DNA of 12,836 nt from the NCBI GenBank assembly GCA_003024985.2, contig PXIH01S0017229.1; one strand, written 5' to 3'. Of this stretch, positions 1 to 8,962 are shown piece after piece. How positions within the stretch are numbered: position 1 is the first letter of the stretch; the number at the start of each line of letters is the position of its first letter. The translations under genes and the position numbers were made by a program. The notes beneath the pieces are model-generated. The model was not told where the DNA came from and did not search any database. It saw only the letters and a list, made by a program, of their open reading frames with translations. This DNA comes from Euperipatoides rowelli. Lineage: Eukaryota > Onychophora > Udeonychophora > Euonychophora > Peripatopsidae.

Positions 1-896
1 TATTATTAAATATTTTTTTTATTGATCAAATGTAGTCTTGGTTTGAGTTCTTCTTTAAGGAACTTGGCCAATGAGCTCACCTTAATTTTCTGACAATATA
101 AATTGTTAGCCCATAGTGTTCTAAAAACCCTATGGGCTCATCTTCCTCCTCAAGGCAATATATTTTTTTTAAGGCAATATCATCATCTTTATCATTCTAG
201 TAAAAATTATACATATCGTACCTGTAATTATTTTATACAATATCTAGGGATGTAAATTTTTAGCATTTATTTTTCTAAGCTTAGCATTTTCAGTATTTAT
301 AAGGTAAAATATTATAATAAATGGCTAAACTTTATATAGAATGATAGGCTTCTGGCAGCGGGATGTCAACATTCCTAAGAACCCAGGCATAAAGAATGAC
401 AAAGACAACAACTGTAAATTGCTCCATTTATTTCAAAGACATAAATGTCATTACAATGACAACAGTAGCTCGCTGCCAGACAAAGATACAAAATAAACTA
501 TACAAATCTTGCGGGTCATACATCTATGTGCTGGCCCCTGTCAGCCTGACCACAGAAAATAATGGACAAACAAATATTTGCCAGATGGAAGATCCACCCA
601 TGCAAATATGACAGAGTCATGCATGCTGTATTCTTTTACTTTGCAGAATAAACATATATGCAAATTAGACTACTTGAATTAACATTGATTTGCATTATGT
701 AAGGGGGGTGGGGTCAAGTGTTTCTCTCATTGTTTATAATCTCATAATATTGATCAGATTATGAACACGACAATTGCTAGAAAATATCAAGTGTCATTAA
801 GAAAGTAAACAATAAGAGAACAAATCTCAGCTAATCCTTCACATCCACAAATCAGTATATTACAAATAAGAATTAATACTGTAAATAAACATTCAC
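1..896. other. Intronic, no gene; two short inverted repeats
   Basis: AT-rich non-coding DNA. A 9-bp perfect inverted repeat AGCCCATAG/CTATGGGCT lies at 108-116 and 130-138. A second pair, TCTGGCAGCG/CGCTGCCAGA, lies at 351-360 and 471-480. It brackets a less AT-rich patch that also contains the short palindrome TGTCATT-AC-AATGACA at 446-461. A 71-codon open frame at 396-611 overlaps this patch but has no recognisable protein character. A G6-T-G4 run lies at 703-713. Confidence 0.6.
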
Positions 897-1320
897 TATA
901 ATATTTAAGGGGAAATATGGGTCGAAGAAAATAAAAAAGTAGTAAAAATTACCAATTTATTGATTTTTATTTTTTTTTTACTATTTAAGCATAATTAATC
1001 TTCCCTGTTTCCAAAAATCCAAGTTTGTTTATATATATTCCTAAAAAAAAGTTTATTAAAATTGAATTTATTAGTACCTACTTTTGTTTATTTTTATCGT
1101 TTTTGTTCAAAATATATTTAAAAATGCTCTAACTTTAGGTCGTAATATCTCGAGTTATATACGTTCATCATTGATGCGGTTTCTTTTGTAAAACACCTTT
1201 GACCTTTTTTTACAAGTGCATGATGGCAAAATCCAAAGAAATACGATTATAATTCCCTGTGATTGAATAAAAGTAAGCTCTAAATACGATTCTTTAAAAT
1301 TAAATATGCACGCAAGCGTA

Positions 1321-1517
1321 TAAATGTCTTTAAAGCTCTATGACGTTTAAATGACGTTAATAATTGTAATTTGATTGGTCAAAATCCAAATGATAAAACG
1401 TGATCAAAATTATAAAACGTGAATTTAACTTTGGTTTGTTTACTAATATTTTACAAAGTAATGCATTGAAATGCTATATTTTGAATGCCAAATTTTGATA
1501 TTAAAATGCATTTTTAG
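1321..1517. repeat. Diverged tandem duplication, copy 1
   Basis: About 197 bases starting TAAATGTCTTTAAAGC and ending ATTAAAATGCATTTTTAG, followed after 8 bases by a related copy. Shared landmarks in the same order are GTAATTTGAT, the ACGTGA/ACATGAA stretch, TTGTTTACT.ATATTTTA, TATATTTTG.ATGC and AAATTTT.ATATTAAAATGCATTTTT. Within copy 1, ATAAAACGTGA occurs twice, around 1393 and 1412. Non-coding. Confidence 0.7.
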
Positions 1518-1525
1518 AGTTTATT

Positions 1526-1710
1526 TAAATGTCTTTAAAGCGTTGACATTATTGCTTTAATGAATCGTAATTTGATCAAATGATAATTAAACAGATCAAA
1601 ACGATAACAAAACATGAACTCTACTCGTATTTGTTTACTGATATTTTAAAAGTAAAGTATTAAAATATATTTTGTATGCAAAATTTTAATATTAAAATGC
1701 ATTTTTTAGT
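1526..1710. repeat. Diverged tandem duplication, copy 2
   Basis: About 185 bases, related to 1321-1517 and in the same orientation. It opens with the identical TAAATGTCTTTAAAGC and closes with ATTAAAATGCATTTTTTAG. Many substitutions and several small indels separate the copies, so the duplication is old. Non-coding. Confidence 0.7.
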
Positions 1711-2189
1711 TAATTTTAGTAATCCATGTCTTGAAACAAAATTAAGGCAAATTGAGTATCGTACTTTTTGTTGTTATAAAATTTCATAAACTCAATGCAA
1801 AGTTTAACGTTTTTTTTTCGAAATTAGATTTTTACATGCATGGTGATTTTGTGGAGAGATAATTCCTAAACCACTTTTCCATTTTTGAAAAAAATTGGAG
1901 ATATTTTTCATTAGTATGTAGATAGCAAATAAGAAGTTTCATGTCTCCAGGTCAATAAATTATGTACTTTAGATAAATGAGGCTAAATATTTTAGATCAT
2001 TGAATAAAAGTTACAAAAAACATATACATGCAGTAAATATATCCAAACCTATAAAAATTAAAGCTATAAAATTTCTTATTAGCACTTTTTGGACCTTTAT
2101 ATAAGCCTACAAAATTTTATCACTACTATTCAAGAAATGCTTTCCACAAAAAACATATATTTTTCAAAAAGGCCACCGTTAAAAAAATT

Positions 2190-2208
2190 GGGGGGGGAGG
2201 GGGGGGGG
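2190..2208 (+). repeat. G-run G8-A-G10
   Basis: Eighteen Gs in nineteen bases, preceded by an A-run and followed by CTAAT. The G-rich strand is the sense strand of the Piezo transcript, so both DNA and intronic RNA could fold into a quadruplex. That is inference from composition. Confidence 0.8.
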
Positions 2209-2325
2209 CTAATTTGCATACCAACTTTTATTTGGCAATTAGCTTGTCTATAAACCAAGTTTAAAGGCTCAATGGCATTTGGGGGATTTTATTATCTTCG
2301 ACACCCTTGTTCCCATAACATTATA

Positions 2326-3160
2326 TAGCATATACTGTAGGTTTTTTAATAGTACCATATTATAAATAAATCTAAGAATTTCAATAGTCTTTTAAAAAAA
2401 AAAAAACAACTTAGAATTATTTACAGTATTTAATGTTTCTCCAATTTATAATCAAGTGCGGGGAAAATATTTACCATATTTTCCGTTGGTAATAATTCTG
2501 ATAACTGATACGCTCTCACTCAAAAATGCGAGTTGTCAAAATCAGATAAAAGAAGCCAGGGAAGAAATTAAACATGGTGATGATAATTGCTTCTACACAC
2601 TTGAATCTCTAAAATGATTGAGGTTGTAGGGTGCTCTTATTTTTCCATAATTTGGAAGCATTATTATAAAAGTTGTAAAAATTTTGAATCCAATAAATGA
2701 TTGACATGTGGTTTAGTTATCTTTGAGTACATTGAAATATTTTGAGCAAAATAAATTTGGTAATAATGGCTAATGTGAATGTGATGTTAGCTTTATTCCA
2801 ATATGTCACATCAAGTATAACTGAAATAAAGGAGATGGTCTTTAGATATACTTCAATTCAGATTGATTGATGTAATTTACAATCAAAGTACATATTTACA
2901 CAATTTAAACAGTGGAAACTATTTTCAGTCTTTAGCATTTGCACCTATAAATTAAAGTTTTATATGTTTGCTACATAAAAAATTTCTTCCACTTGTTAGT
3001 CAATTGTCAATTTGATTACCAAGGGTTATAGATCACACAAAAAGGATTTTTTATTTTTATGATTTCATTTCAAAGAAAATTGCTAAAAAAAAATCATTCC
3101 ACTTAGCTAAAAAAAAAATTCCAAAAAAAAAAAAGTTATTCCTACTTTTGAAAAATAGGC
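2326..3160. other. Intronic, no gene; one hairpin
   Basis: AT-rich sequence without coding potential. A 9-bp perfect hairpin, GGAAAATAT-TTACC-ATATTTTCC, lies at 2462-2484. Several A-runs of 9-12 bases lie around 2396-2406, 3087-3095 and 3110-3134. Nothing else is recognised. Confidence 0.6.
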
Positions 3161-4003
3161 AGACCTGCAGAATAACCTAAATCGTCAGACTTCTTGAAAT
3201 GTATTGTTTAAAAAAAATTAGTTTCATCTAATATTTAAAATTATTTAATAAACCAAAACAAAAATTAATAATTTAATTAAAAAAAAAAAAAAGGTTAAAA
3301 TAACTTAATTTTAAATTTCCGGAACTTAATATAACCTAATTTCAAAATTTCAGCATTTAAAAATAAAAATGTATAGTACTGGTAACGTAATTATAGTCTA
3401 AGGCTCTTAGCTATTTTATAAACTGTTGATAATCAAATAACCATTTTCATTTATAGAATGTCAGCTTATATCAGACATATTTTAGATAAATTTCTGGCTT
3501 TTAGTCCAGGATTTGAAAGAATAACCCAACCTGCCAAATTTTAAAAAATTTAGGCAACTTAATATCAAAAATAGAATAACCTAAACTGAAAATTTATAGA
3601 ACGTAAATATAATTTAGGAAAAGCCTATATTTTATAAACTAGCGTAATATTTTGAAAACTAATGTCAATAATAGAATAACCTAAACTAAACTTAAAAAAA
3701 AAAAAATACACATTAAATAACCCCTTCATCATTACAAAAATAAAATAAATTTAATAAATACCTACTTTAATAAATACATACTTTATTTACTATGATCTAA
3801 CTTAAATTAAATTTAGGCTATTTGTTTGGCTTTAAAATTTAGGTTATTTTACTATGATCTAACTTTAACTAAATTTTGGCAATTTTATACACAGTATCTT
3901 ACCTTAAACATAAATCTTGTCATTTTTAGGAAAAGCCTATAAAAAATACACAAATAAACCCTTCATCATTGCTAAATAAATTTAATAAATACCTACTCGT
4001 ACA
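3160..4003. repeat. Patchwork of diverged direct repeats with AATAACCTAA words
   Basis: Very AT-rich sequence built from repeated blocks. AATAGAATAACCTAAACT occurs at 3570-3587 and 3670-3687, exactly 100 bases apart, and a partial AGAATAACCTAA occurs at 3169-3180. TTTAGGAAAAGCCTAT occurs at 3613-3628 and 3925-3940. It is followed in both places by TACACA.., CCCTTCATCATT and AATTTAATAAATACCTACT, ending near 3767 and 3998; the second copy lacks about 72 bases. TTACTATGATCTAACTT occurs at 3787-3803 and 3849-3865, a period of 62. This looks like layered tandem duplication of non-coding DNA. Confidence 0.7.
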
Positions 4004-4099
4004 AAACAAAACCTCTTATTTAAAATAAATCCTTACTGCTAGCGATACCACTGTCGCGTCGATCTTTTGATTCACGTGATGGGATTATCGCCAATCGTT

Positions 4100-4128
4100 T
4101 GCTAAAAGGCAAAAATTGCCTTTTAGCA
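4100..4128. repeat. Perfect 13-bp hairpin, 3-base loop
   Basis: TGCTAAAAGGCAA at 4100-4112 and its exact reverse complement at 4116-4128 are separated by AAA. It sits at the end of a patch (4038-4095) unusually rich in CpG for this window. No terminator role is implied in animal DNA; a foldback remnant or template-switch mutation is more likely. Confidence 0.85.
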
Positions 4129-4130
4129 TG

Positions 4131-5087
4131 CTATCAGTGATTTGTTCACCAGATCTAATATTCTTCCAGCAATTTACAGTAGGTTATTCTACAGTTCTCC
4201 CAAAAATAATTCAATGAGTAGGAAGGACATTATAACAGGCTCCACCCTCTAACCATAAACACATATAGGAGAATGACATACAGACATGGCAATAGTTAGC
4301 CTGAGTGCTATTATACTAGTAAAGTAATTATAACATAAAAAATATAGTATTTTTGTAAATAATATATAAATAATAAATAAGAGTCTAGAGCCAGTGTCAT
4401 ATTGGGATCTGGAAGAATATACACTGTATCACCATTTAATTAATATTTATAGGCTACATATATTTATTTATCATACCTACAGTACACAATAACTTAATTA
4501 AAGGAAACAGCAATAATAATAATAAATAAGTGAAAGAGATACCTTAAGCTACCATAACATTAGAATACAATTGCACAAACCACCTGCTACCTGCCACGAA
4601 CTTAGAACAAATATGAATAATGATTTCGAACAACAGTCCTGTTCTGGACATGCAGTCGACAATTGTGTTATTGCGGCCGGCTTAATAGTATTTGAATATC
4701 CTCTTTCGATTAGGCTTTTGCTGTTTAATTTGCAAATTATATTTGGATTATGTGTTCTATAAATTACTTTACATTACTATCTACCTAAGGATTTATTATA
4801 AACTCGTTCTCTGGGTTACCGTACTCTGCTAACATGGATTACAATCTTGTACCTGGTTCCACGCTAAGTTATCAACTGTGACGTGGAATCTGTGTTGACA
4901 ATAATTTTGTATAAACAACAGAACTGGTTTAAATAGCTGAGGACAGTGAATATCTGAAGGCAATCCCAGGCTATTGGGAGTAGAGATATCCCTTTATCAC
5001 TCTAGGCTAAATTAGACTGACATTTATTAGTTATAATCTTTAGTATATTATTACTAGGATGTCATCTTAGTAAATAGTGCTCTTTCA
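4131..5087. other. Intronic, no gene recognised
   Basis: Mixed composition, slightly less AT-rich around 4571-4690 and 4800-4990. A 63-codon open frame at 4571-4762 has no recognised motif and no splice context that would make it an exon. Short AAT/AATA runs lie at 4365-4380 and 4513-4529. A 7-bp inverted pair TTCCACG/CGTGGAA lies near 4857-4890. Nothing else is supported. Confidence 0.55.
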
Positions 5088-5122
5088 GGTATTGTTCATG
5101 TCAATAGGACATGAACAATACC
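5088..5122. repeat. Perfect 15-bp hairpin, 5-base loop
   Basis: GGTATTGTTCATGTC at 5088-5102, spacer AATAG, and the exact reverse complement at 5108-5122. Pairing stops at an A-A clash on the outside. The stem is too short for a typical animal microRNA precursor. It is the strongest inverted repeat in the window. Confidence 0.9.
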
Positions 5123-5730
5123 ATCTCTCATATTCTACTAATCTTGTTTATATTAATTGTATATGCCAAAACCTCTTTCTTTTGCAGCAGCCCTGCAGCC
5201 ACGACAATAGAAGTCATTTAATTTAAAACCGTGCTGTAGCCCAACCCCTTTGTAAGTGGTCCCACTGAGAGTAGATTTTAATAAGAGTTAGCCTATACAA
5301 ATTGTTAGCTGGTATGCCCTGACCCCTATTCTCAAGGTGGACGCCTACATATCTTTAACAGTTCTATCAATTGTTTTGTTTATTTAAAAGAAATTTATCT
5401 CCACACATTTTGATGACTTAGATTTTGTTTTTAAAATCACATGGTTTCCAGCATTGTAAAATATATACTGTAGGTTTGCTTATGACATGTGAGATAATTA
5501 AGTTATATAATTTATGGTCAGGGAAAGATATTTTTTTCCCCAGATTCATATCTATGGTGAAAGAGCTTAAAAAAGTTTAACATCACTTTTTATTGTAATT
5601 AAAATTACGGTACCGGTATTAGTATTTTTTTTTTTAATTAAAAACCAACAACTCCATTCTTAAATACAGTTTAAGTTGAGGATTCTGTAAATGCTTTTTG
5701 TTTGAAAATATTTGTTGCATTTTGTTTCAG
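5123..5730. other. Intronic, no gene; approach to the Piezo acceptor
   Basis: TTTCTTTTGCAG at about 5177-5188 resembles a 3' splice site, but the following sequence (CAGCCCTGCAGCC...) soon hits stops and has no Piezo character. TACTGTA lies at 5466-5472 and the 8-bp palindrome TACCGGTA at 5611-5618. The last bases form the pyrimidine-rich acceptor used by the exon at 5731. Confidence 0.6.
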
Positions 5731-5878
5731 GTTCATGCTGGTTCCATTCTTAATGGAATTACGTTCTTTGATGGACTGGATGTGGACAGACACCAGTATG
5801 TCTTTGAGCAGCTGGTTGAAAATAGAAGATATTTATGCTAAAGTTTTTGTGCTTAAATGTTGGCGGAAAGCAGAATTG
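5731..5878 (+). CDS. Piezo: Piezo channel, internal exon (anchor region)
   Basis: Internal exon of a Piezo mechanosensitive cation channel, a very large multi-pass plasma-membrane protein that forms a trimeric pore opened by membrane tension. The exon begins with the last base of a split codon (phase 2 upstream intron) and then has 49 whole codons, starting FMLVPFLMELRSLMDW. Next come WTDTSMSLSSW, IEDIYAKVF and a final KCWRKAEL. These match, nearly residue for residue, the vertebrate Piezo1 anchor segment as I recall it (VPFLVELRAVMDWVWTDTTL, then VEDIYANIFIIKC). Boundaries are set by TTTTGTTTCAG at 5720-5730 and the donor GTAAGA at 5879-5884. The exon ends on a codon boundary, and joining it to 11596 aligns the two sides without a gap. 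There is no start codon; this is a small slice of a protein usually over 2,000 residues long. Family assignment is from remembered sequence, with no search run. Confidence 0.93.
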
Positions 5879-5884
5879 GTAAGA

Positions 5885-6660
5885 TTAATAATTATGTGAC
5901 ACTTAATTTATTGTTACCTTCTCTTTCACTATTAATATATTAATATTTAGTTGCAGTGTATATGTGAAAATGGAAATTGATTTTCTATAAATATTAGTTG
6001 TTAATTTATCACTCAATCAGATCAATATAATTATTTCACAAATGCACAAAATTGGTCCTAAAGTTTAGAACCAGTCTAATACAGATATAGTAAATGCAAT
6101 TTGCTTGGATATGGGTCTTGAGTGTGCCCACCTTGGACATAATAGTGTCAGTGTCTTTGCAATTATTTGACAATGTCATATTTTTCTTTAGAGAGACTGA
6201 ATCATCATGATGCATTGAGTTTATTATGCATTGAAAGTTATTTCGCTAAAAAAATTAGATTTCCCTATATTTGTAAAATTTGCTGCCTCAAAAATGAAAA
6301 AAAGTTAAATTGTAAATTGTATACAATATATATATATCTATGTGTTTCCTATTTTAATAAAATAAAACATTTTCTGCATATAATTTTTTTACCATTACAA
6401 ACAACAGAGGAATGATTAGCCTTAGGGGTCCTGTATAGTCTTAATTTCAGAACTGATTTACTTTTTGAAATTCATTTTTTCACAACTTAACATTACAGTT
6501 AAACTCTGTGTTTGTGTTGTTGGAAATTAGCGTTTAAATTAAATTTTAAATAGGAAATAATGGAAATGTTAAGGTTAAACAAATAAAGTACCGGTAATGA
6601 AAAAAAATGCATTTCTTTTATTTACTAACTATTATTAACCTCATGTCAGGTTAATTTTCT
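5885..6660. other. Intronic, no gene recognised
   Basis: AT-rich. An 82-codon open frame at 6167-6415 is dominated by AT-rich codons (I, K, L, Y, F) and resembles no family. TACCGGTA recurs at 6589-6596. No repeat longer than a few bases was recognised. Confidence 0.55.
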
Positions 6661-6668
6661 AAAAATTG

Positions 6669-6713
6669 TACCTACTGTATAAGTAGGTATTGGCGGGGGG
6701 AAGGGGGGGACGG
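6669..6713. repeat. Short hairpin followed by G-rich tract
   Basis: TACCTACT-GTATA-AGTAGGTA forms a perfect 8-bp hairpin at 6669-6689, with TACTGTA at 6673-6679 running through one arm into the loop. It is followed at 6692-6713 by a G-tract (GG C G6 AA G7 ACGG). The tract is G-rich on the Piezo sense strand, as at 2190 and 10534. Confidence 0.7.
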
Positions 6714-7474
6714 ATTTGAATTTAGGCTAACAGGATTCATAGAAAAACATTCCCATAGAGAATTTGAATCAATTTGAAATAAATGAATTTCTCTCGGACT
6801 ATCATAACATTGACAAAAGCATAGAAGATGCATTACTTTTTCATTTTGACAGGTTTTCATTGTCTTATTTTTATCCTAAACTAAGTACCGTATAACTTTT
6901 AAAGGCCTATTTTTTATTTTTTTGTATACTGCAATTGACTATAATTTTAGAAGTGTATTAATGCTTAAATTTAGGGGAGGATGGAGCTCCAAAATTCGGA
7001 GATTATTTCTGATCAAAACTCTGTTCGGGGCAAAGATAAATTGCCCAAATGGTATCGGAATTTAAAAAAAAATAGATTTACAGCATATAAATTAATCCTT
7101 AAGCACAAACTAGTCTAAATCTTATAAATTTGATTAAATAATTACAGTATAACATTTCCACATTTTAGGTTATGGGGAGTGTAGTAAAGCAGGACTGAAT
7201 CACACTCCCTCATAGAATGGCTACCAACAACAGCAATAATAATTTTTATATTTTAATAGCCGACTAATTCAATTTTTTAAAAAAATTCAATTGAATTTTA
7301 ACCTAATTTTACCTTACTTAGTAAATTGATTTCCGATAATAGACTAACTTAAAATTCAAATTAAATCGGAAAACAGTTGATAAAGAAAATCATCTAGCGT
7401 TTTACAAAAAAAAGTTTGAGCCAAATCAATATTAATCTGCTTTTATTAAGATTTCAAACATTCTATTTTTAAAA
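6714..7474. other. Intronic, no gene recognised
   Basis: AT-rich with a slightly mixed patch at 6973-7065 that includes the palindrome TGGAGCTCCA at 6982-6991. TTTCCGAT at 7330-7337 pairs with ATCGGAAA at 7365-7372. Open frames here are short and featureless. Confidence 0.55.
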
Positions 7475-7598
7475 TACTGTATATGTTTTTTTCGCGAATG
7501 GTTATTTTTGCGTTTTTACTACTGAACACATATTCGCAAATTTTTTAATTCGCGTTTGAGATTTAAAAATTTGTGCTAAAAAGCTCTTTAATACAGTA
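7475..7598 (-). mobile_element. MITE-like element, copy A
   Basis: About 124 bases bounded by TACTGTA (7475-7481) and its inverse TACAGTA (7592-7598), with CGCGAA and GCGAA/TTCGC words inside. Read on the minus strand it runs TACTGTAT, a spacer, then TTTTTAGCA, and later CGCAAAAATAA..ATTC. The same blocks recur in the same order at 8527-8404. The recurrence in order and orientation is the evidence for a family. No coding capacity is seen. The family name is unknown. Confidence 0.55.
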
Positions 7599-8403
7599 AT
7601 AATAAACCTTCTTTAGTACATTAATTATGTTTACTGAAATTTACCTTATAACAGAATTAAATTGTTCATCTTTCCTTTAAGAGCAAACAATAATTTATTC
7701 ATTATATTAAAATACACTCAAAAACAGATATAATAAATTAGATTCCCTTTATTTCGGACAAAATAAAGTAAACAATATTTTATTCCACTCAATGTTTTTA
7801 ATAGATTCCCATAATAATACATCCTACTTTCCCGTAATCACTAACAATTTTTTTTTCTTCAAATAATAATAGAATATAGTAAATAAATTATGTTGATTAC
7901 TATAAATAAATAAAGTATACTGTGTTTAATATCAACACTGTATTATAAAGGTGCTGACATTATTAAAATGATCCAATCTGGCTGTGTGAGTTCCTTAATT
8001 CAATTAAATTGTATCACTTTTCTTCAAACTGAAATATACAGAATTTTAGTATTGAGATGGTCAGCAAACAGCTTCAAAAAGATAAAGACATTTCTGCAAT
8101 TAACATTGACTTGACACTTAAAATACCAGTAATATTTATCCCCCACTCCCCAACAATTAACATTGACTTGAAACTAACTTGCAGCATGGCTTGATTGTAC
8201 ATAGCGTCAGTGAAATTAAAAAAAAAAAATTTTGATTATTAAAGGCTGTATTATTCAATGTAATCTTTTTCTCTCTTTTTTAAAATGTTTTTCTTATTGG
8301 CTAGTGTTCCATTAATAAATGCAGTACTTTTATAGTAAATCCTGTTCTTAATTTAAAAACAGAATAAATGACATTGATTTTTTTTTTCATTAAAAACAGT
8401 TAA
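7599..8403. other. Intronic DNA between MITE-like copies; one direct repeat
   Basis: AT-rich non-coding sequence. CAATTAACATTGACTTGA occurs at 8097-8114 and 8154-8171, 57 bases apart, flanking a C-rich stretch (CCCCCACTCCCC near 8140). It is a small local duplication. No gene is recognised. Confidence 0.65.
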
Positions 8404-8527
8404 ATGTACACTTTATTGAAAAATAAATATTTAGCACTTTGAATGTGAATCTTTATTTTTGCGAAACTATGACTGCCGTGAAACTCGCGAAAATATTACT
8501 TTTGCTAAAAAATCCATATATACAGTA
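8404..8527 (-). mobile_element. MITE-like element, copy B (diverged)
   Basis: Relative of copy A in the same orientation. On the minus strand it begins TACTGTAT (8527), then TTTTTTAGCA, CGCGAGTTTC, TTTCGCAAAAATAA and ATTCAC. The right-hand TACAGTA (8521-8527) is intact. The left end has decayed, and 8404 is estimated from the length of copy A. CpG-bearing GCGAA words stand out against the CpG-poor surroundings. Confidence 0.5.
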
Positions 8528-8764
8528 TATTTTTCAATACAAATAAAACAAACAATTATATAAAATATTATTTTCAAACTACTTGTGTTTCTTTAGAGTT
8601 GTTTTCATAAAAACCGCCAATAATAATAGCTAAAAATATCACTCATAATAAAAGCTGCCAATTTTTTATTTGTCTCGTAGTTGTTAGACATTTGTGAGAT
8701 ATTTTTGTTAAGAAGGGCCTATTGAATGACCTGTTTAATGGTTCATTAAGCATGTTCTCTTATT
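8528..8764. other. Intronic, no feature recognised
   Basis: AT-rich spacer between MITE-like copy B and the compound microsatellite. Nothing supported. Confidence 0.6.
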
Positions 8765-8962
8765 ATGATGATGATGATGATGATGATGACAAACTTATTA
8801 TTATGATTATTATTATTAAACATTTATTATTAGTAAACATTTATTATTATTAAACATTTATTATTATTAAGCATTTATTATTAAACATTTATTATTATTA
8901 TTATTAAACATTTATTATTATTATTAAACTATTATTATTATTAAACATTTATTATTATTAAT
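8765..8962. repeat. Compound microsatellite and minisatellite
   Basis: A (TGA)n tract at 8765-8790 is followed by TTA/ATT repeats. From about 8816 come roughly eight copies of a unit TAAACATTTATTATTAT. The number of TTA triplets inside each unit varies between copies, so two levels of repeat are nested. Single-base variants include TAAGCATTT and a shortened TAAACTATT. Confidence 0.9.

Larger units (their letters stand above)
897..2325. mobile_element. Possible non-autonomous DNA element with imperfect inverted ends
   Basis: The left end (897-936) and the reverse complement of the right end (2287-2325) resemble each other over about 40 bases. Both start TATAAT.TT, pass through GGG and GGGT, and reach CGAAGA.AATAAAA, with scattered mismatches and one or two small gaps. 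The outermost TATA on both sides could be part of the ends or a TA-type target duplication. The roughly 1.4-kb interior has no coding potential on either strand. It contains a diverged tandem duplication and a run of G8-A-G10. This would fit a non-autonomous cut-and-paste element or a foldback remnant, but the family is unknown and the ends are too diverged to be certain. Confidence 0.4.
1..5730 (+). other. Piezo upstream intron, 3' part
   Basis: Non-coding sequence upstream of the first exon, inferred to be the 3' part of one Piezo intron because I find no preceding exon. That exon should encode something like the vertebrate CGYPTRILGNFL segment and end two bases into a codon. All frames are closed by frequent stops, and the few open frames of 60-70 codons resemble nothing. 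The intron ends in a pyrimidine-rich tract and CAG at 5728-5730. The content is AT-rich repeats, listed separately. Confidence 0.75.

Noticed and set aside
396-611. 71-codon open frame on the + strand
   Set aside because: No family resemblance, no splice or promoter context, and ordinary length for chance in this sequence.
3160-3700. CCTAA/TTAGG words suggesting telomere repeats
   Set aside because: They are scattered inside longer repeat blocks, not in tandem arrays of TTAGG.
4571-4762. 63-codon open frame in a slightly GC-richer patch
   Set aside because: Checked as a possible missing Piezo exon or small gene; the residues do not match Piezo and nothing supports translation.
5088-5122. 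microRNA precursor
   Set aside because: The stem is 15 bp with no extended pairing, shorter than a typical animal precursor.
5177-5200. Acceptor-like TTTCTTTTGCAG suggesting an upstream exon
   Set aside because: Following frames reach stops quickly and do not encode the expected preceding Piezo segment.
6167-6415. 82-codon open frame, the longest in the window
   Set aside because: Made of AT-rich codons, with no recognised domain, and inside an intron whose flanking exons join cleanly.
6672-6860. 62-codon minus-strand open frame
   Set aside because: Part of its tail translates the G-rich tract; no protein character.
7475-8527. Single 1-kb transposon with TACTGTATAT inverted ends
   Set aside because: The two ends belong to separate ~124-base copies in the same orientation, which explains the sequence better than one long element.
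8765-8962. CRISPR-like array
   Set aside because: Units are contiguous simple sequence with no unique spacers, in an animal genome.
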